Notes: generated by a model not told the origin, from the letters alone. A DNA stretch of 64,000 nucleotides from Dyadobacter koreensis (GCF_900108855.1 NZ_FNXY01000005.1:267061-331060), one strand, 5' to 3'. Positions 26,283 to 36,556 are shown, counted from the stretch's first letter. Translations and numbers: made by a program.

Positions 26283-27269
26283 TCAATAATCTTCTATTAA
26301 CGCAGGACTATAATATTTGGCAATTTCCTCAGCAGACGGCGTTTTAACAGGTCTTACAAGACGGAAGCCAACGAACGAAGCGCTTGTCATCCACCATTCG
26401 CTTTTTGGCAATTGCGGATCTAACACTTTCCATTCAGGTTTTGATGGTGTACGGGCAGCACTTCTCAGGTCAGCAGGTTCATCATCCCACGAGCCACCAC
26501 GAACGGATGTAGGATAAAGTTCTTTAACTGGTGCGAAAGTTTCGCCGGCTGGTTTTTTTGCATAATAATCAGGAATATACTGGTCCAATGTCCATTCCAT
26601 TACGTTACCATGCATATCGTGCAAGCCCCATGCATTCGGCTTTTTTGTACCGATTTTTTTATAAGCAGCATTACTGTTCTTACGGTACCATGCATATTCA
26701 TCAATTTTGGAAGCATCATCTCCAAATGAATAAGCGGTTTTCGATCCGGCACGGCATGCGTATTCCCATTCAGCTTCTGTTGGAAGGCGATAGAAAACGC
26801 CTGTTTTTTCATAGAGCCATTTGCAGAAAAGGATCGCAGCATATTGCGTCATATTTATCGCCGGATAACCCGCGCGCCCCATTCCGAACGACATGTCTAC
26901 GTATGGCGGACTCGGCCGGGTGCTGGCGTCAGTTTTGGCAACACTTTTTTCGGGATCAGGATTACGCAGAGCCATTTCCTTTTCCATGTTTTTGAAGGCA
27001 TACAGATCGTAAATATCCCATACTACTTCATGTTTTCCCATCCAGAAAGGTTCGATTTTAACCTTGTGCTGAGGGCCTTCATCTTCTCTTCTTCCTTTTT
27101 CGGAAGCAGGACTTCCCATTTGGTACTCGCCGCCTGGAATGGCAACCATGTCATAAACTTGTGCACTTCCGCCAATTTTTTGTGTGTAACTCTTGAAATT
27201 ACTGTCTTGGGCAGAGGCATTTAAACAAAGAAAAATTACAGGGATTAGGTTAAGGATTTTTTTGTACAT
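26283..27269 (-). CDS. Exported SUMF1-fold (formylglycine-generating-enzyme-like) protein without catalytic cysteines
   Basis: The 328-residue protein has a signal peptide (cleavage near ASAQ, residue 21) and an FGE-sulfatase domain: GGEYQMGSP, RLPTEAEWEYACR, NAWGLHDMHGNVMEW and GFRLVRP. True formylglycine-generating enzymes have two Cys in the segment after RGGSW. Here it reads RGGSWDDEPADLRSAAR with no Cys, so sulfatase activation is unlikely. It may be a structural or binding protein, as in gliding proteins GldJ/GldK, or use another chemistry. It is first gene of a pair with the Gfo/Idh/MocA oxidoreductase. Confidence 0.88.
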   Translation of the reverse strand: MYKKILNLIPVIFLCLNASAQDSNFKSYTQKIGGSAQVYDMVAIPGGEYQMGSPASEKGRREDEGPQHKVKIEPFWMGKHEVVWDIYDLYAFKNMEKEMALRNPDPEKSVAKTDASTRPSPPYVDMSFGMGRAGYPAINMTQYAAILFCKWLYEKTGVFYRLPTEAEWEYACRAGSKTAYSFGDDASKIDEYAWYRKNSNAAYKKIGTKKPNAWGLHDMHGNVMEWTLDQYIPDYYAKKPAGETFAPVKELYPTSVRGGSWDDEPADLRSAARTPSKPEWKVLDPQLPKSEWWMTSASFVGFRLVRPVKTPSAEEIAKYYSPALIEDY

Positions 27270-27378
27270 AATTTTTAAAAATGTGTTCGCATAGAACCAT
27301 ATAACAAAGAATAAGTAGCAATATTATGCTATTTACCCTATGAAAACGAATTTTTTCTTTCTTCTTTAATATCTATCC

Positions 27379-27386
27379 TACCTTTG
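27379..27386 (+). promoter_or_regulatory. -7-type promoter box before the ABC-F gene
   Basis: TACCTTTG fits TAnnTTTG and lies 25 bp before the ABC-F ATG, giving a short leader. No clear -33 element was seen. Confidence 0.4.
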
Positions 27387-27411
27387 TATATATTGAATCC
27401 AAATTTTACCT

Positions 27412-29298
27412 ATGAATTACCTTTCAGCAGAAAATATTGCAAAGTCATTTGGCGACCGGTGGCTTTTTAAAAATATCAATTTTGGGATCAGCCGTGGTGA
27501 TAAAGTGGCACTTATCGGAACCAACGGAACAGGCAAGACAACATTTTTAAATATCCTGACAGGTAAAATACCTCCTCAGGAAGGGTCAGTGAGCATTAGA
27601 AAAGATATACGCGTTGGTTATCTGGATCAAAGTCCGTCTTTTGATCCGACGTTGCCGATTCTGGAAGTGATTTTTTCTTCCAACAATCCTGTCGCGATCG
27701 CTGTAAAAAAATATGAACACGCCATTGAAACGGATGATCACGATGCGTTGTCGGTCGCAATGGAGGAAATGGACACGTATAAAGCCTGGGATTTTGAATA
27801 TAAAGTAAAGGAAGTCCTTGGACGTTTAGGTATTCATAATACTGAAAATTTATACGGAACGCTTTCCGGAGGTCAGAAGAAACGGGTTGCGCTGGCAAAA
27901 ATTCTTTTGGAAGATCCGGAGCTATTGATCCTTGATGAACCTACCAACCACTTGGACCTTGATACGGTTGAGTGGCTTGAAAAATATTTAAATACGCAAA
28001 ACACTACGCTGCTGGTGGTGACACACGACCGGTATTTCCTTGATACCGTTTGTAATCAGGTACTTGAACTCGATCACGGATCGGCTTACACCTACAAAGG
28101 AAATTATTCCTACTTCCTTGAAAAGAAAGCGGAACGTGAGGAATCAGAAGCGGCAGGAATCGATAAGGCGCGTAACCTGATGCGCAAAGAGCTTGAATGG
28201 ATCAGAAAGCAGCCGAAAGCACGTGGGACAAAAGCAAAATACCGGGTTGACGCTTTCGAAGAACTAAAGGAAAAGGCAAGTCAGAAAAAAGTCGATACGC
28301 AGATGGAGCTTAACGTACGCACGGCGCGTCTGGGAAGCAAGATCATTGAAATGGAGAATGTCAGCAAAGGTTTTGGAGAAAGACAGCTGATCAAGAATTT
28401 TGAATATACTTTCCGCAAAGGTGACCGGATCGGAATCGTAGGTCAAAACGGTATGGGGAAATCGACCTTGCTCAATATGATCACAGGTGAACTGGAACCT
28501 GATTCAGGCCAGATTGTAAAAGGAGAAACGGTTCAGTTTGGTTATTATAAACAAACTGATCTTGTTTTTGACGAAACCCAGCGTGTTATCGATATCGTGA
28601 AAGATGTTGCCGAGGTTGTTCAGTTAGGAACCGGAGAAACGGTAACTGTTGGGCATTTGTTGCAGGCATTTTTATTTTCCCCGTCAAAACAGTACGATTT
28701 TATTGCAAAGTTAAGTGGGGGAGAGAAAAAGAGGCTACAACTTCTTCTGACTTTGATCAAGCAGCCTAACTTCCTGATTCTGGATGAGCCAACAAATGAT
28801 TTGGATATCGCCAGTTTGAATGTTCTGGAAGAATTTTTAATGAATTTCCCGGGTTGTATCATGATCGTTTCCCACGATAGATATTTCCTTGACCGTTTGG
28901 TAGAGCATATTTTCGTATTTGAGGGAGAAGGCAAAATCAGCGATTTTCCTGGTAATTATACGGAACTTCGTGATTATCAGGATGAGGTTGAAGCGGAGAA
29001 GAAAAATTTAGCTTCTGGCAAAACGAACACACAGGCCGCCGCACCTGCACCAGTTAAGGAAGTTGCGGTCGCACCAGCAGTACCGAAGAAAAAGTTAAGT
29101 TTTAAGGAGCAGAGGGAACTGGAACAGCTGGAAGTTGATATGGCCGCATTGGAAAAGAAAAAAGCGCAGCTGCTTGAAAAACTTGAAAATGGCGGATCGC
29201 ATGTTGAGGTAACATCCTGGGCGCTGCAAATAGAGGAAATAACAAAAGCGCAGTCGGACAAAGAAATGCGCTGGTTGGAACTGTCGGAAAATGCTTAG
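27412..29298 (+). CDS. ABC-F family ATPase (Uup-like)
   Basis: The 628 residues contain two ABC domains with no membrane segment. Walker A motifs are GTNGTGKT (36-43) and GQNGMGKS (344-351). Signatures are LSGGQKKR and LSGGEKKR. Both have DEPTNHLDL- or DEPTNDLDI-type Walker B regions. The interdomain linker is charged, and the C-terminus (about 560-628) is a coiled coil with KEQRELEQLEVDMAALEKK, as in Uup. ABC-F proteins act on the ribosome or on branched DNA. The C-terminal coil favours a Uup-type role over antibiotic resistance. Confidence 0.9.
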   Translation: MNYLSAENIAKSFGDRWLFKNINFGISRGDKVALIGTNGTGKTTFLNILTGKIPPQEGSVSIRKDIRVGYLDQSPSFDPTLPILEVIFSSNNPVAIAVKKYEHAIETDDHDALSVAMEEMDTYKAWDFEYKVKEVLGRLGIHNTENLYGTLSGGQKKRVALAKILLEDPELLILDEPTNHLDLDTVEWLEKYLNTQNTTLLVVTHDRYFLDTVCNQVLELDHGSAYTYKGNYSYFLEKKAEREESEAAGIDKARNLMRKELEWIRKQPKARGTKAKYRVDAFEELKEKASQKKVDTQMELNVRTARLGSKIIEMENVSKGFGERQLIKNFEYTFRKGDRIGIVGQNGMGKSTLLNMITGELEPDSGQIVKGETVQFGYYKQTDLVFDETQRVIDIVKDVAEVVQLGTGETVTVGHLLQAFLFSPSKQYDFIAKLSGGEKKRLQLLLTLIKQPNFLILDEPTNDLDIASLNVLEEFLMNFPGCIMIVSHDRYFLDRLVEHIFVFEGEGKISDFPGNYTELRDYQDEVEAEKKNLASGKTNTQAAAPAPVKEVAVAPAVPKKKLSFKEQRELEQLEVDMAALEKKKAQLLEKLENGGSHVEVTSWALQIEEITKAQSDKEMRWLELSENA

Positions 29299-29363
29299 TT
29301 TTGAAAAAGATTGAAGTTGGGCTCCAATGGAAATCTGGTAGCCCAACTCATTAAGATTACCCT

Positions 29364-29999
29364 ATGAATTCAATTGTCGAGTTTTTTCAGTATTTATTAA
29401 ATTCAGAAGAATTAATTCGCACCGGCGGATTACTTGTCATAACATTTATTGTATTCGCGGAAAACGGCCTCTTTTTTGCCTTCTTTCTTCCAGGAGATTA
29501 CCTGGTTTTTCTGGCAGGGGTTTTCTGTGGTACAGGAATTTTGGAAGTGCCTATTCTGATTTTGCTGCTTTGCATGTTTGGGGCAGCCGTGTTGGGTTCA
29601 CTATGTGGTTATATCTTTGGAAAATACTTTGGCGATATGTTTCAAAACAGACCGGATTCTCTGTTTTTTAAGAAAAAGCATTTAGAGACAACACGGAAAT
29701 ATTTTGAGAAATACGGAAGCAGAACGTTGATCGTAAGCAGGTTTTTACCCATTGTCAGAACGTTTGCACCGATATTAGCCGGCGTAGCGAAAATGTCTTT
29801 TCCCTCTTTTCTGTTAAATAACGTAGCAGGTGGAGCTATCTGGATCGGTGCTCTGACCGGCGGAGGATTTCTTTTTGGAGAAAGATTTCCATGGATTGTA
29901 GATTATGTTCATTACATCATTCTGTTCTTCCTGGCCATAACCACATTTACGGTAATCAAAGGATATTTTAACGCAAGAAAGGGAATGGTCGAAGATTAA
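29364..29999 (+). CDS. DedA-family membrane protein
   Basis: The 211 residues contain a re-entrant loop region and about four helices. The family signatures are FAENGLFFAFFLPGDYLVF near the N-terminus and SRFLPIVRTFAPILAGVAKM near residue 125. DedA proteins are lipid scramblases or flippases, including undecaprenyl-phosphate recycling. The gene is 65 bp downstream of the ABC-F gene and may share its transcript. No signal peptide is needed. Confidence 0.9.
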   Translation: MNSIVEFFQYLLNSEELIRTGGLLVITFIVFAENGLFFAFFLPGDYLVFLAGVFCGTGILEVPILILLLCMFGAAVLGSLCGYIFGKYFGDMFQNRPDSLFFKKKHLETTRKYFEKYGSRTLIVSRFLPIVRTFAPILAGVAKMSFPSFLLNNVAGGAIWIGALTGGGFLFGERFPWIVDYVHYIILFFLAITTFTVIKGYFNARKGMVED

Positions 30000-30030
30000 C
30001 CTTTTTGATTAGCATTAAAAAGTACATACT

Positions 30031-30255
30031 ATGAAAATTTATTATAACAAAAAGCAACTGGGCCTTAACTTTTTGTTCGTTGCCCTAATGGCTATAGAAT
30101 TAATGGCTTTTATTGAACGCGGAAGTTTTGATCCAAGAGAATCGGGATTTTGATCATGTCTGCTGCAAGCCTTGTTTACCAACTTGTTTTTTGGTCCGAT
30201 ATCATTTAAGAAGACAGTAAATAATCCTAACTTGTTGATTGGGAACAAAGAGTAG
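30031..30255 (+). pseudogene. Probable frameshifted small membrane protein gene
   Basis: An ATG at 30031 opens a 40-codon frame, MKIYYNKKQLGLNFLF..., with a hydrophobic helix, stopping at 30151. Read on in a shifted frame, the DNA encodes LIMSAASLVYQLVFW, a second helix. A further shift gives a polar tail ending in NLLIGNKE at 30252. The three pieces together resemble a two-helix protein of about 75 residues that starts MKIYYNKK, a type I recall in Bacteroidota. Two shifts in a short gene suggest decay, although the first 40 codons alone could be a real peptide. Confidence 0.35.
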
Positions 30256-30259
30256 CGGC

Positions 30260-30778
30260 TTATTCCTCTTCCTTGAACCAACCTGAATACGTAATATAAT
30301 TATTAGCAGTTCTGTCGATAGCAGCATTTAAATCCGGTGAAACATCTTTTAGATATTTTGCCGGATTTCCTGCATAGATAGTTCCTGGCGGCACTTTTGT
30401 GTTTTGCGTGACAATCGCCCCGGCGGCGACAATGGCTCCGGTGCCAATTACTGCTCCGTCCATTACAATTGATCCCATACCAATTAAAACATGATCTTCA
30501 ATTGTGCAGCCATGCACGATGGCGTTGTGTGCGATCGATACGTAATCACCGATGTAAGTTCCGTTTTTTTGGTAGGTACAATGAATTACGGCACCATCCT
30601 GAATATTTGAATAATTTCCTATCCGGATGCTGTTAACATCGCCCCGGACAACGGCATTAAACCAAACGGTACAATGTTCTCCCATCACGACGTCTCCCAC
30701 GACTGTTGCATTTTCTGCTAACCAACAATTTTCACCGAATTGAGGATGATTTCCGCGAACCGACCGGATAAGTGCCAT
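30260..30778 (-). CDS. Gamma-class carbonic anhydrase-like protein
   Basis: The 172 residues form a left-handed beta-helix of hexapeptide repeats. The zinc ligands of gamma-carbonic anhydrases are present: His66 (AVIHC), His84 and His89 (AHNAIVHG). The catalytic Glu of the archaeal Cam enzyme is not evident, as in the shorter YrdA/PaaY group, so activity is uncertain. The in-frame start at 30835 would add 19 residues without homologous pattern. MALIRSVRG at 30778 is the usual start for this family. Confidence 0.88.
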   Translation of the reverse strand: MALIRSVRGNHPQFGENCWLAENATVVGDVVMGEHCTVWFNAVVRGDVNSIRIGNYSNIQDGAVIHCTYQKNGTYIGDYVSIAHNAIVHGCTIEDHVLIGMGSIVMDGAVIGTGAIVAAGAIVTQNTKVPPGTIYAGNPAKYLKDVSPDLNAAIDRTANNYITYSGWFKEEE

Positions 30779-30912
30779 ATTTAAATGAGTATATCTTGTA
30801 TTTCTGAAATAAAATTTACTTTTTTCGTTAATCAACGAAGAATATAAAATTCAGGTAATGTTACTTAAAAATAAATATATTTCGTTTTTTAAATAATTAA
30901 ATCTGCCTCGTT

Positions 30913-31473
30913 ATGCCACTTTCTGAAAAGCCGTCAAAAGGAGCTTTACTGATCGCCAAACCTTATTTGGGGGATCCGAATTTTGAGCGGGGCGTCATTT
31001 TACTTTGCGAATATAACGATCAGGGAAGTTTCGGGTTTGTGCTTAATCAGGTGACAGACTTGTTTTTAGGTGATGTTCTGGAAGACACAATTTATCAGGA
31101 TATTCCTTTACACCTCGGCGGGCCGGTTGAAAAAAATACCTTACATTTCATACATAGAAGACCGGATCTCATTCACGGAGGTGCGGAAATTATGCCGAAT
31201 GTTTTTTGGGGCGGAGATTTTGAACAGGTTCGCACGCTGATCAATATCAATACGCTGAAAGCAGATGACGTCCGTTTTTTTATAGGATATTCGGGATGGA
31301 GCGGGGGGCAACTGGAAAATGAGATCAAAGAAAATTCCTGGATTATCACGCAAACAAAATCGAATTTTTTATTCACTACGCCTCCACGGGATTTTTGGAG
31401 AGAAATACTAAAAAATATGGGTGGTGAATACCGCTCGATCGCGCACTATCCAACGGATCCCAGTCTGAATTAG
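30913..31473 (+). CDS. YqgE/AlgH family protein
   Basis: The 186 residues match DUF179 (YqgE/AlgH): KGALLIAKPYLGDPNFERGVILLCEYN at the N-terminus, GFVLNQ, then LHLGGPVEKN and a late GYSGWSGGQLENEI. The family is widespread and is encoded near ruvX in proteobacteria, but function is not settled. It is cytoplasmic. It stands alone between divergent and convergent neighbours. Confidence 0.9.
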   Translation: MPLSEKPSKGALLIAKPYLGDPNFERGVILLCEYNDQGSFGFVLNQVTDLFLGDVLEDTIYQDIPLHLGGPVEKNTLHFIHRRPDLIHGGAEIMPNVFWGGDFEQVRTLININTLKADDVRFFIGYSGWSGGQLENEIKENSWIITQTKSNFLFTTPPRDFWREILKNMGGEYRSIAHYPTDPSLN

Positions 31474-31492
31474 CAAAAAAATTAGGTTGTTG

Positions 31493-31711
31493 TTAATTTG
31501 GACTATTCAGGCCGCGAATCGAGTCATAGTCTGATTTTACTCTGGCCACTTCTTTTACCAAAAATGTTTGAAGTTGTTCATTAAAATCAGCTTTATCTTC
31601 TTCTGGTAAAGAAGCGTATAAATCCTTTAATTCCTGATTAATTGCTGCCCGCTCCTCGTCGGTTGCATTCATGGAACGGATGTGGAATCGTTTGAAGTCA
31701 AATTCTGGCAT
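31493..31711 (-). CDS. Small helical protein of unknown function
   Basis: The 72 residues are charged and helical, with ATDEERAAINQELKDLYASL and later NEQLQTFLVKEV, and no signal or membrane segment. Codon use and lack of overlap with neighbours support a real gene. I recall similar short proteins in Cytophagales, without known function. It converges with the YqgE gene. Confidence 0.65.
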   Translation of the reverse strand: MPEFDFKRFHIRSMNATDEERAAINQELKDLYASLPEEDKADFNEQLQTFLVKEVARVKSDYDSIRGLNSPN

Positions 31712-31884
31712 TTCCTTTCATTTGGTTTTCGGCAAAATTAAAAAATTAAACCTTTTGTATGAATAACCAAACCGCTTAAAGAGAAATATTTCCATTGAAC
31801 TATTTTTCTGCGTTTTAAATCGGAGCTCACGAACGAGAAAAAGAATCGTGATGTTAATCCCGGATATAAATAGATTTTTTTGGA

Positions 31885-33150
31885 ATGAACCGCACTCTTT
31901 TTTTTATATTATTTACCGTTGTGCTCTTTGGTATCGACTGGTATGTCTGGCAGGCATTAAGATTTGTAATCAGGAATTTTTCCCAGCCGACACAAAAATG
32001 GATAACCTGGGGTTATTGGAGCTTCACTTCGCTGACATTATTCGCCTATGTGATGATGCAATTTCTCCCTGCTGACTTTTTTAACCGTATTACCAGAACA
32101 TTCATTATTGCCGGCATTGCTATACCTTACCTATCTAAACTGCTGGTTGTTTTCTTTTTATTGATCGATGACGCTCGCCGACTTGTTCAATGGATTGTCA
32201 GTTATTTCGTTCCATCGGTCGCTCCGGTTCCTGTCGATCCTGTTGATCCGGCGGCACCCAAAATTCCAAGATCAGAATTTTTGGAAACAACCGCGCTTGT
32301 GGCAGGTTCGGCTTTGATGGGAACCTTTGCTTTCGGGATATTATCAGGCGCGCACGATTATCGGATTCGCAGAGTTAAAGTTCCGTTGAAAAACTTACCG
32401 AAAGCATTTCATGGAATGAAAATAGCGCAGCTTTCAGATATTCATTCAGGCAGTTTTTTTAATAAAACGGCTGTGAAAGGCGGTGTGGAAATGTTGATGA
32501 AGGAAAAACCGGATATCGCATTTTTCACTGGTGACCTGGTAAATGACCGTGCTGTTGAGGTAAAAGATTACATCAACATTTTTGACAAAGTGAAAGCGCC
32601 GTTAGGTGTCCATTCAACCCTTGGAAACCACGACTATGGAGATTATTTTCAATGGAGTTCTCAACAGGAAAAGAACCAGAATCTTGCCAATTTGAAAAAG
32701 GCACATGAGCTGCTGGGCTGGAATCTGATGCTGGATGAAAATCGGGCAATCCGGGTCGACAATGAAGAGATCGGTTTGATTGGTATCCAAAACTGGGGAG
32801 CAGGAAATTTTGCGAAATATGGCAATCTGGAAAAAGCATATCAGGGAACGGATCAGTTTCCTGTGAAAATATTATTATCCCACGACCCAAGTCACTGGCG
32901 TGCACAAGTGCTTCCAAAATATGATGATATCGATCTGGCTTTTGCCGGACACACCCATGGAATGCAGTTCGGAATCGAGGTTGCTGGTATCAAGTGGAGT
33001 CCGGTTCAGTATCGTTACAAGGAGTGGGCGGGGTTATATAAAGAAAACGATCAGTATCTTTATGTTAACCGCGGATTTGGATATCTTGGATATCCAGGTC
33101 GCGTAGGTATCCTACCTGAAATTACGATCGTTGAGTTGGTAAGGGCGTAG
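31885..33150 (+). CDS. Membrane-anchored metallophosphoesterase (YkuE-like)
   Basis: The 421 residues begin with three hydrophobic helices (about 5-25, 42-62, 73-95), then a loop rich in Pro, a further hydrophobic stretch (133-152), and a calcineurin-like phosphoesterase domain. Its motifs are LSDIHS (183-188), GDLVND (216-221), GNHD (247-250), LSHDP and AGHTHG. These supply the two-metal site. Substrates of this branch may be UDP-sugars or phospholipids, unknown here. The active site would face the periplasm if the last helix is inserted. Confidence 0.9.
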   Translation: MNRTLFFILFTVVLFGIDWYVWQALRFVIRNFSQPTQKWITWGYWSFTSLTLFAYVMMQFLPADFFNRITRTFIIAGIAIPYLSKLLVVFFLLIDDARRLVQWIVSYFVPSVAPVPVDPVDPAAPKIPRSEFLETTALVAGSALMGTFAFGILSGAHDYRIRRVKVPLKNLPKAFHGMKIAQLSDIHSGSFFNKTAVKGGVEMLMKEKPDIAFFTGDLVNDRAVEVKDYINIFDKVKAPLGVHSTLGNHDYGDYFQWSSQQEKNQNLANLKKAHELLGWNLMLDENRAIRVDNEEIGLIGIQNWGAGNFAKYGNLEKAYQGTDQFPVKILLSHDPSHWRAQVLPKYDDIDLAFAGHTHGMQFGIEVAGIKWSPVQYRYKEWAGLYKENDQYLYVNRGFGYLGYPGRVGILPEITIVELVRA

Positions 33151-33258
33151 CAAAATAAGATATTGCCGGCATGATGTATTAAATTGTTTCAAATATACTT
33201 ATTGACCGGGTCGAGACGTTAAATATGCAGGTTCCCGCGATTATAAATAATAATAAAT

Positions 33259-33465
33259 ATGAAAAAATTTGCTGTAGTATTTCTTTTGTCAGGCATTGTT
33301 CTCGGTTTTTCAGGAATTCAGCCGGCGAATGCTGATCCGAAGCATGTAGAGTCAGAAATGTTTTTGAACAAAAGAAAGAAAAATCGCGGTTACCAAAAGC
33401 CGAAATCCAAAAAAATCCTTGGAATATTCAAGCGAAAAACAGATTGTGGCTGTCCCAAACATTAA
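33259..33465 (+). CDS. Small secreted basic protein
   Basis: The 67-residue protein has a clear signal peptide (cleavage after ANA, near residue 25). The mature 40 residues are basic and end with a CGC motif (TDCGCPKH). Function is unknown. The Cys pair and His suggest metal binding or a disulfide. It is a single gene 108 bp after the metallophosphoesterase gene. Confidence 0.65.
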   Translation: MKKFAVVFLLSGIVLGFSGIQPANADPKHVESEMFLNKRKKNRGYQKPKSKKILGIFKRKTDCGCPKH

Positions 33466-33544
33466 AACGAAAAAATTATTCATTTTGAACATATTCAAGA
33501 GTAAGCATTCCCGATTTTCTCTCAGAGATTTCCTCGGATTTGCT

Positions 33545-33552
33545 TACTTTTG
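33545..33552 (+). promoter_or_regulatory. -7-type promoter box before gcvP
   Basis: TACTTTTG fits TAnnTTTG, 42 bp before the ATG at 33595. An upstream in-frame TTG start (33550) lies inside this box, which supports the downstream start. Confidence 0.5.
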
Positions 33553-33594
33553 TATTTTATAACCAACTATATAACGGTCTCGTTTACCCAAATA

Positions 33595-36483
33595 ATGAAA
33601 ATCAATCTTCGAAGCCAGGATAAATTCGAAAACCGTCATCACGGTAAGAATGAGCAGGAATTACAGGAAATGTTGCGCACGGTTGGAGCATCTTCTCTGG
33701 ATGAATTGATAGAACAAACGCTTCCGGCGGCAATTCGCCTGCCAAAGCCTTTGAATTTACCTCGCCCGAAATCGGAGCAGGAGTTTTTGGACGGAATCAA
33801 GAAACTGGCACGCAAGAATGCAATCTTGAAAACGTATATCGGAACAGGATATTACGACACCGTAACGCCTAACGTTATTTTAAGAAATATTCTTGAAAAC
33901 CCGGCTTGGTATACAGCATATACTCCTTACCAGGCAGAGATCGCACAAGGAAGACTGGAGATGCTTTTAAATTTCCAGACTGTCATCACTGATCTGACCG
34001 GGATGGAAATTGCCAATGCGTCTTTGCTTGATGAAGCGACCGCGGCGGCAGAAGCGATGACCATGTTACATAGCCTTCGCTCATCGGCGAAGAAAAAAGC
34101 GGACACGTTTTTTGTTTCAGAACTTTGTCACCCACAGACCATTGATTTGATTTATACAAGAGCAAATCCGATTGGTATTAATGTGGTTGTTGGAAATCAT
34201 GAAACCGTAGATCTGACAGATGAAAATCTGTATGGTGTTTTGGTGCAATATCCTGCAACAAATGGTGAAGTGATTGATTATACAGATTTTATCGGTGCTG
34301 CACACGATGTTAACATTACTGTGGCAGTTGCAGCGGATTTGCTGGCGCTTACGCTATTGAAGGCTCCGGGAGAAATGGGCGCTGATGTGGTTGTTGGTTC
34401 GTCGCAGCGTTTCGGTGTTCCTATGGGTTATGGCGGACCTCACGCTGCATTTTTTGCAACGAAGGAGTCATTCAAACGTAATATCCCGGGTCGGATTATC
34501 GGAGTTTCGGTAGATGCAGAGGGAAACCGTGCATTGAGGATGGCTCTCCAAACGCGTGAGCAACATATCCGTCGTGAAAAAGCTACTTCAAATATTTGTA
34601 CGGCACAGGTTTTACTTGCTGTGATTGCAGGTGCATACAGCGTTTATCACGGACCAGAAGGAATCAGGAATATTGCTTCCCGTGTACATGGTTTGACGCG
34701 CCTGTTTGTTGATACGATCAAGAAATTTAATTACGATGTATTAACGTCGAATTATTTCGATACGGTTACGATTAAAACAGAGCTTTCCGGCAAGCTTAGA
34801 GAAAATGCGCTGAAATGGGGTATTAACCTTCGTTATAACAAGGATGGAAGTGTAGGAGTATCCTTCGACGAAGCAAAAACTTTTGATGATGTAATCGCAC
34901 TTTTAAACCTGTTTGCCGAAGTTTCCGGTTTTCAGGGCGAGATGGTGATCGATGAGGAAATGGATTTTACAATTGATGAAAATCTTGCCCGTACATCTTC
35001 CTATCTGACGCATCCGGTTTTCAGTTCTTACCATACAGAACATGAAATGCTGCGCTACCTGAAAACACTTGAAAATAAAGATCTTTCTCTGGTGCATTCC
35101 ATGATTTCTCTTGGTAGCTGTACCATGAAATTGAATGCAACTGCTGAGATGATTCCATTGACCTGGCCGGAATTTGGGGCAATACATCCGTTTGTTCCAG
35201 CGAATCAAGCCTTAGGTTATGGGCAGCTGGTTGCCGAATTGAGCGCCTGGTTGTGCGAGATCACGGGTTTTGCTGCGATGTCTATGCAGCCAAATTCAGG
35301 TGCGCAGGGTGAATATGCAGGTTTGATGGCGATTCGTGGTTACCACGAAAGCAGAGGCGATCACCACCGTAATGTGGCGTTGATTCCTTCTTCTGCACAC
35401 GGAACAAACCCGGCTTCTGCGGTTATGGCCGGTATGAAAGTGGTTGTTACCAAGTGTGACGATCGTGGAAATATTGATGTAGCTGATTTAAGAGCAAAAG
35501 CCGAACAATATAAAGATGAGCTTTCTTGTTTATTGGTAACTTATCCTTCAACACACGGTGTGTATGAGGAAAGCATCATTGAAATCTGTTCGATGATACA
35601 TTCTTTCGGCGGACAGGTTTATATGGATGGTGCCAATATGAATGCTCAGGTTGGTTTGACAAGTCCTGCTTCAATCGGAGCTGATGTTTGTCACCTTAAC
35701 CTACATAAAACATTCTGTATTCCTCACGGCGGGGGAGGACCTGGCGTTGGACCAATTGGGGTGGGAGAACATTTGATCCCGTTCTTACCAGGCCACGTTA
35801 ACTTAGGCAAGCAGTCTGAACATTTGAAAGAAGGACAGGCTGGAGCGGTTTCAGCTGCACCTTATGGAAGTGCCAGCATTCTCACAATTTCTTACGCGTA
35901 TATCGCAATGATGGGCGGAGAAGGATTGACGAATGCTACGAAATTTGCAATCCTGAATGCGAATTATATTAAGGAACGTCTGAATGGTCACTACGAAGTT
36001 CTTTATACAGGAACAAATGGTCGTTGTGCACACGAAATGATTCTTGATTGCCGTCCGTTTAAAGCTGCTGGTGTTGAAGCTGAGGATTTGGCAAAACGTT
36101 TGATGGATTATGGTTTTCACGCGCCAACTTTATCTTTCCCGGTAGCTGGAACGTTAATGATCGAACCGACAGAATCTGAGTCAAAAGCTGAATTAGATCG
36201 TTTCTGCGATACAATGATTGCGATTAGAAATGAGGTTCGTGAAGTTGAAGAAGGAATCGCTGATCGCACTGATAACGTTCTTAAAAATGCTCCGCATACA
36301 TCACGCGTTGTTCTTGCCGAAAACTGGACACATGCATATGGCCGCGAGAAAGCTGCCTTCCCATTGCCACATTTGCGTTTCAATAAATTCTGGCCAAGTG
36401 TTAGCCGTGTAGACAGCGCATTCGGAGACAGAAATCTGATTTGTTCATGTATCCCTGTTGAGGCATATGCTGAGGTGGAGTAG
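33595..36483 (+). CDS. gcvP: Glycine dehydrogenase (decarboxylating), P-protein
   Basis: This is the PLP-dependent P-protein of the glycine cleavage system. It decarboxylates glycine and passes aminomethyl to the lipoyl H-protein. The 962 residues are the fused homodimeric form, with both halves in one chain. The PLP Lys is Lys705 in [30 protein letters not shown] and [13 protein letters not shown] are also conserved. gcvT and gcvH are elsewhere. Start chosen as the ATG after the -7 box, giving [11 protein letters not shown]. Confidence 0.97.
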   Translation: MKINLRSQDKFENRHHGKNEQELQEMLRTVGASSLDELIEQTLPAAIRLPKPLNLPRPKSEQEFLDGIKKLARKNAILKTYIGTGYYDTVTPNVILRNILENPAWYTAYTPYQAEIAQGRLEMLLNFQTVITDLTGMEIANASLLDEATAAAEAMTMLHSLRSSAKKKADTFFVSELCHPQTIDLIYTRANPIGINVVVGNHETVDLTDENLYGVLVQYPATNGEVIDYTDFIGAAHDVNITVAVAADLLALTLLKAPGEMGADVVVGSSQRFGVPMGYGGPHAAFFATKESFKRNIPGRIIGVSVDAEGNRALRMALQTREQHIRREKATSNICTAQVLLAVIAGAYSVYHGPEGIRNIASRVHGLTRLFVDTIKKFNYDVLTSNYFDTVTIKTELSGKLRENALKWGINLRYNKDGSVGVSFDEAKTFDDVIALLNLFAEVSGFQGEMVIDEEMDFTIDENLARTSSYLTHPVFSSYHTEHEMLRYLKTLENKDLSLVHSMISLGSCTMKLNATAEMIPLTWPEFGAIHPFVPANQALGYGQLVAELSAWLCEITGFAAMSMQPNSGAQGEYAGLMAIRGYHESRGDHHRNVALIPSSAHGTNPASAVMAGMKVVVTKCDDRGNIDVADLRAKAEQYKDELSCLLVTYPSTHGVYEESIIEICSMIHSFGGQVYMDGANMNAQVGLTSPASIGADVCHLNLHKTFCIPHGGGGPGVGPIGVGEHLIPFLPGHVNLGKQSEHLKEGQAGAVSAAPYGSASILTISYAYIAMMGGEGLTNATKFAILNANYIKERLNGHYEVLYTGTNGRCAHEMILDCRPFKAAGVEAEDLAKRLMDYGFHAPTLSFPVAGTLMIEPTESESKAELDRFCDTMIAIRNEVREVEEGIADRTDNVLKNAPHTSRVVLAENWTHAYGREKAAFPLPHLRFNKFWPSVSRVDSAFGDRNLICSCIPVEAYAEVE

Positions 36484-36514
36484 GAGATACGGGAATAAAA
36501 TATAAAAGTTGGAA

Positions 36515-36545
36515 GGAGCCATTTCGTGAGAAGTGGCTCCTTTTT
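36515..36545 (+). terminator. Terminator of gcvP
   Basis: A 10-bp stem (36515-36524 with 36531-36540, one G-T pair) with a 6-nt loop and a run of five T. It begins 31 bp after the gcvP stop codon. A degraded Fic gene starts directly behind it. Confidence 0.8.
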
Positions 36546-36556
36546 CTGTAAGAAGC

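Noticed and set aside
26283-27269. Assignment as an active sulfatase-activating formylglycine enzyme
   Set aside because: The two catalytic cysteines are missing and no sulfatase gene is nearby.
33550-33594. Upstream TTG start of gcvP
   Set aside because: It lies inside a TAnnTTTG promoter box and adds 15 residues without homologous pattern.
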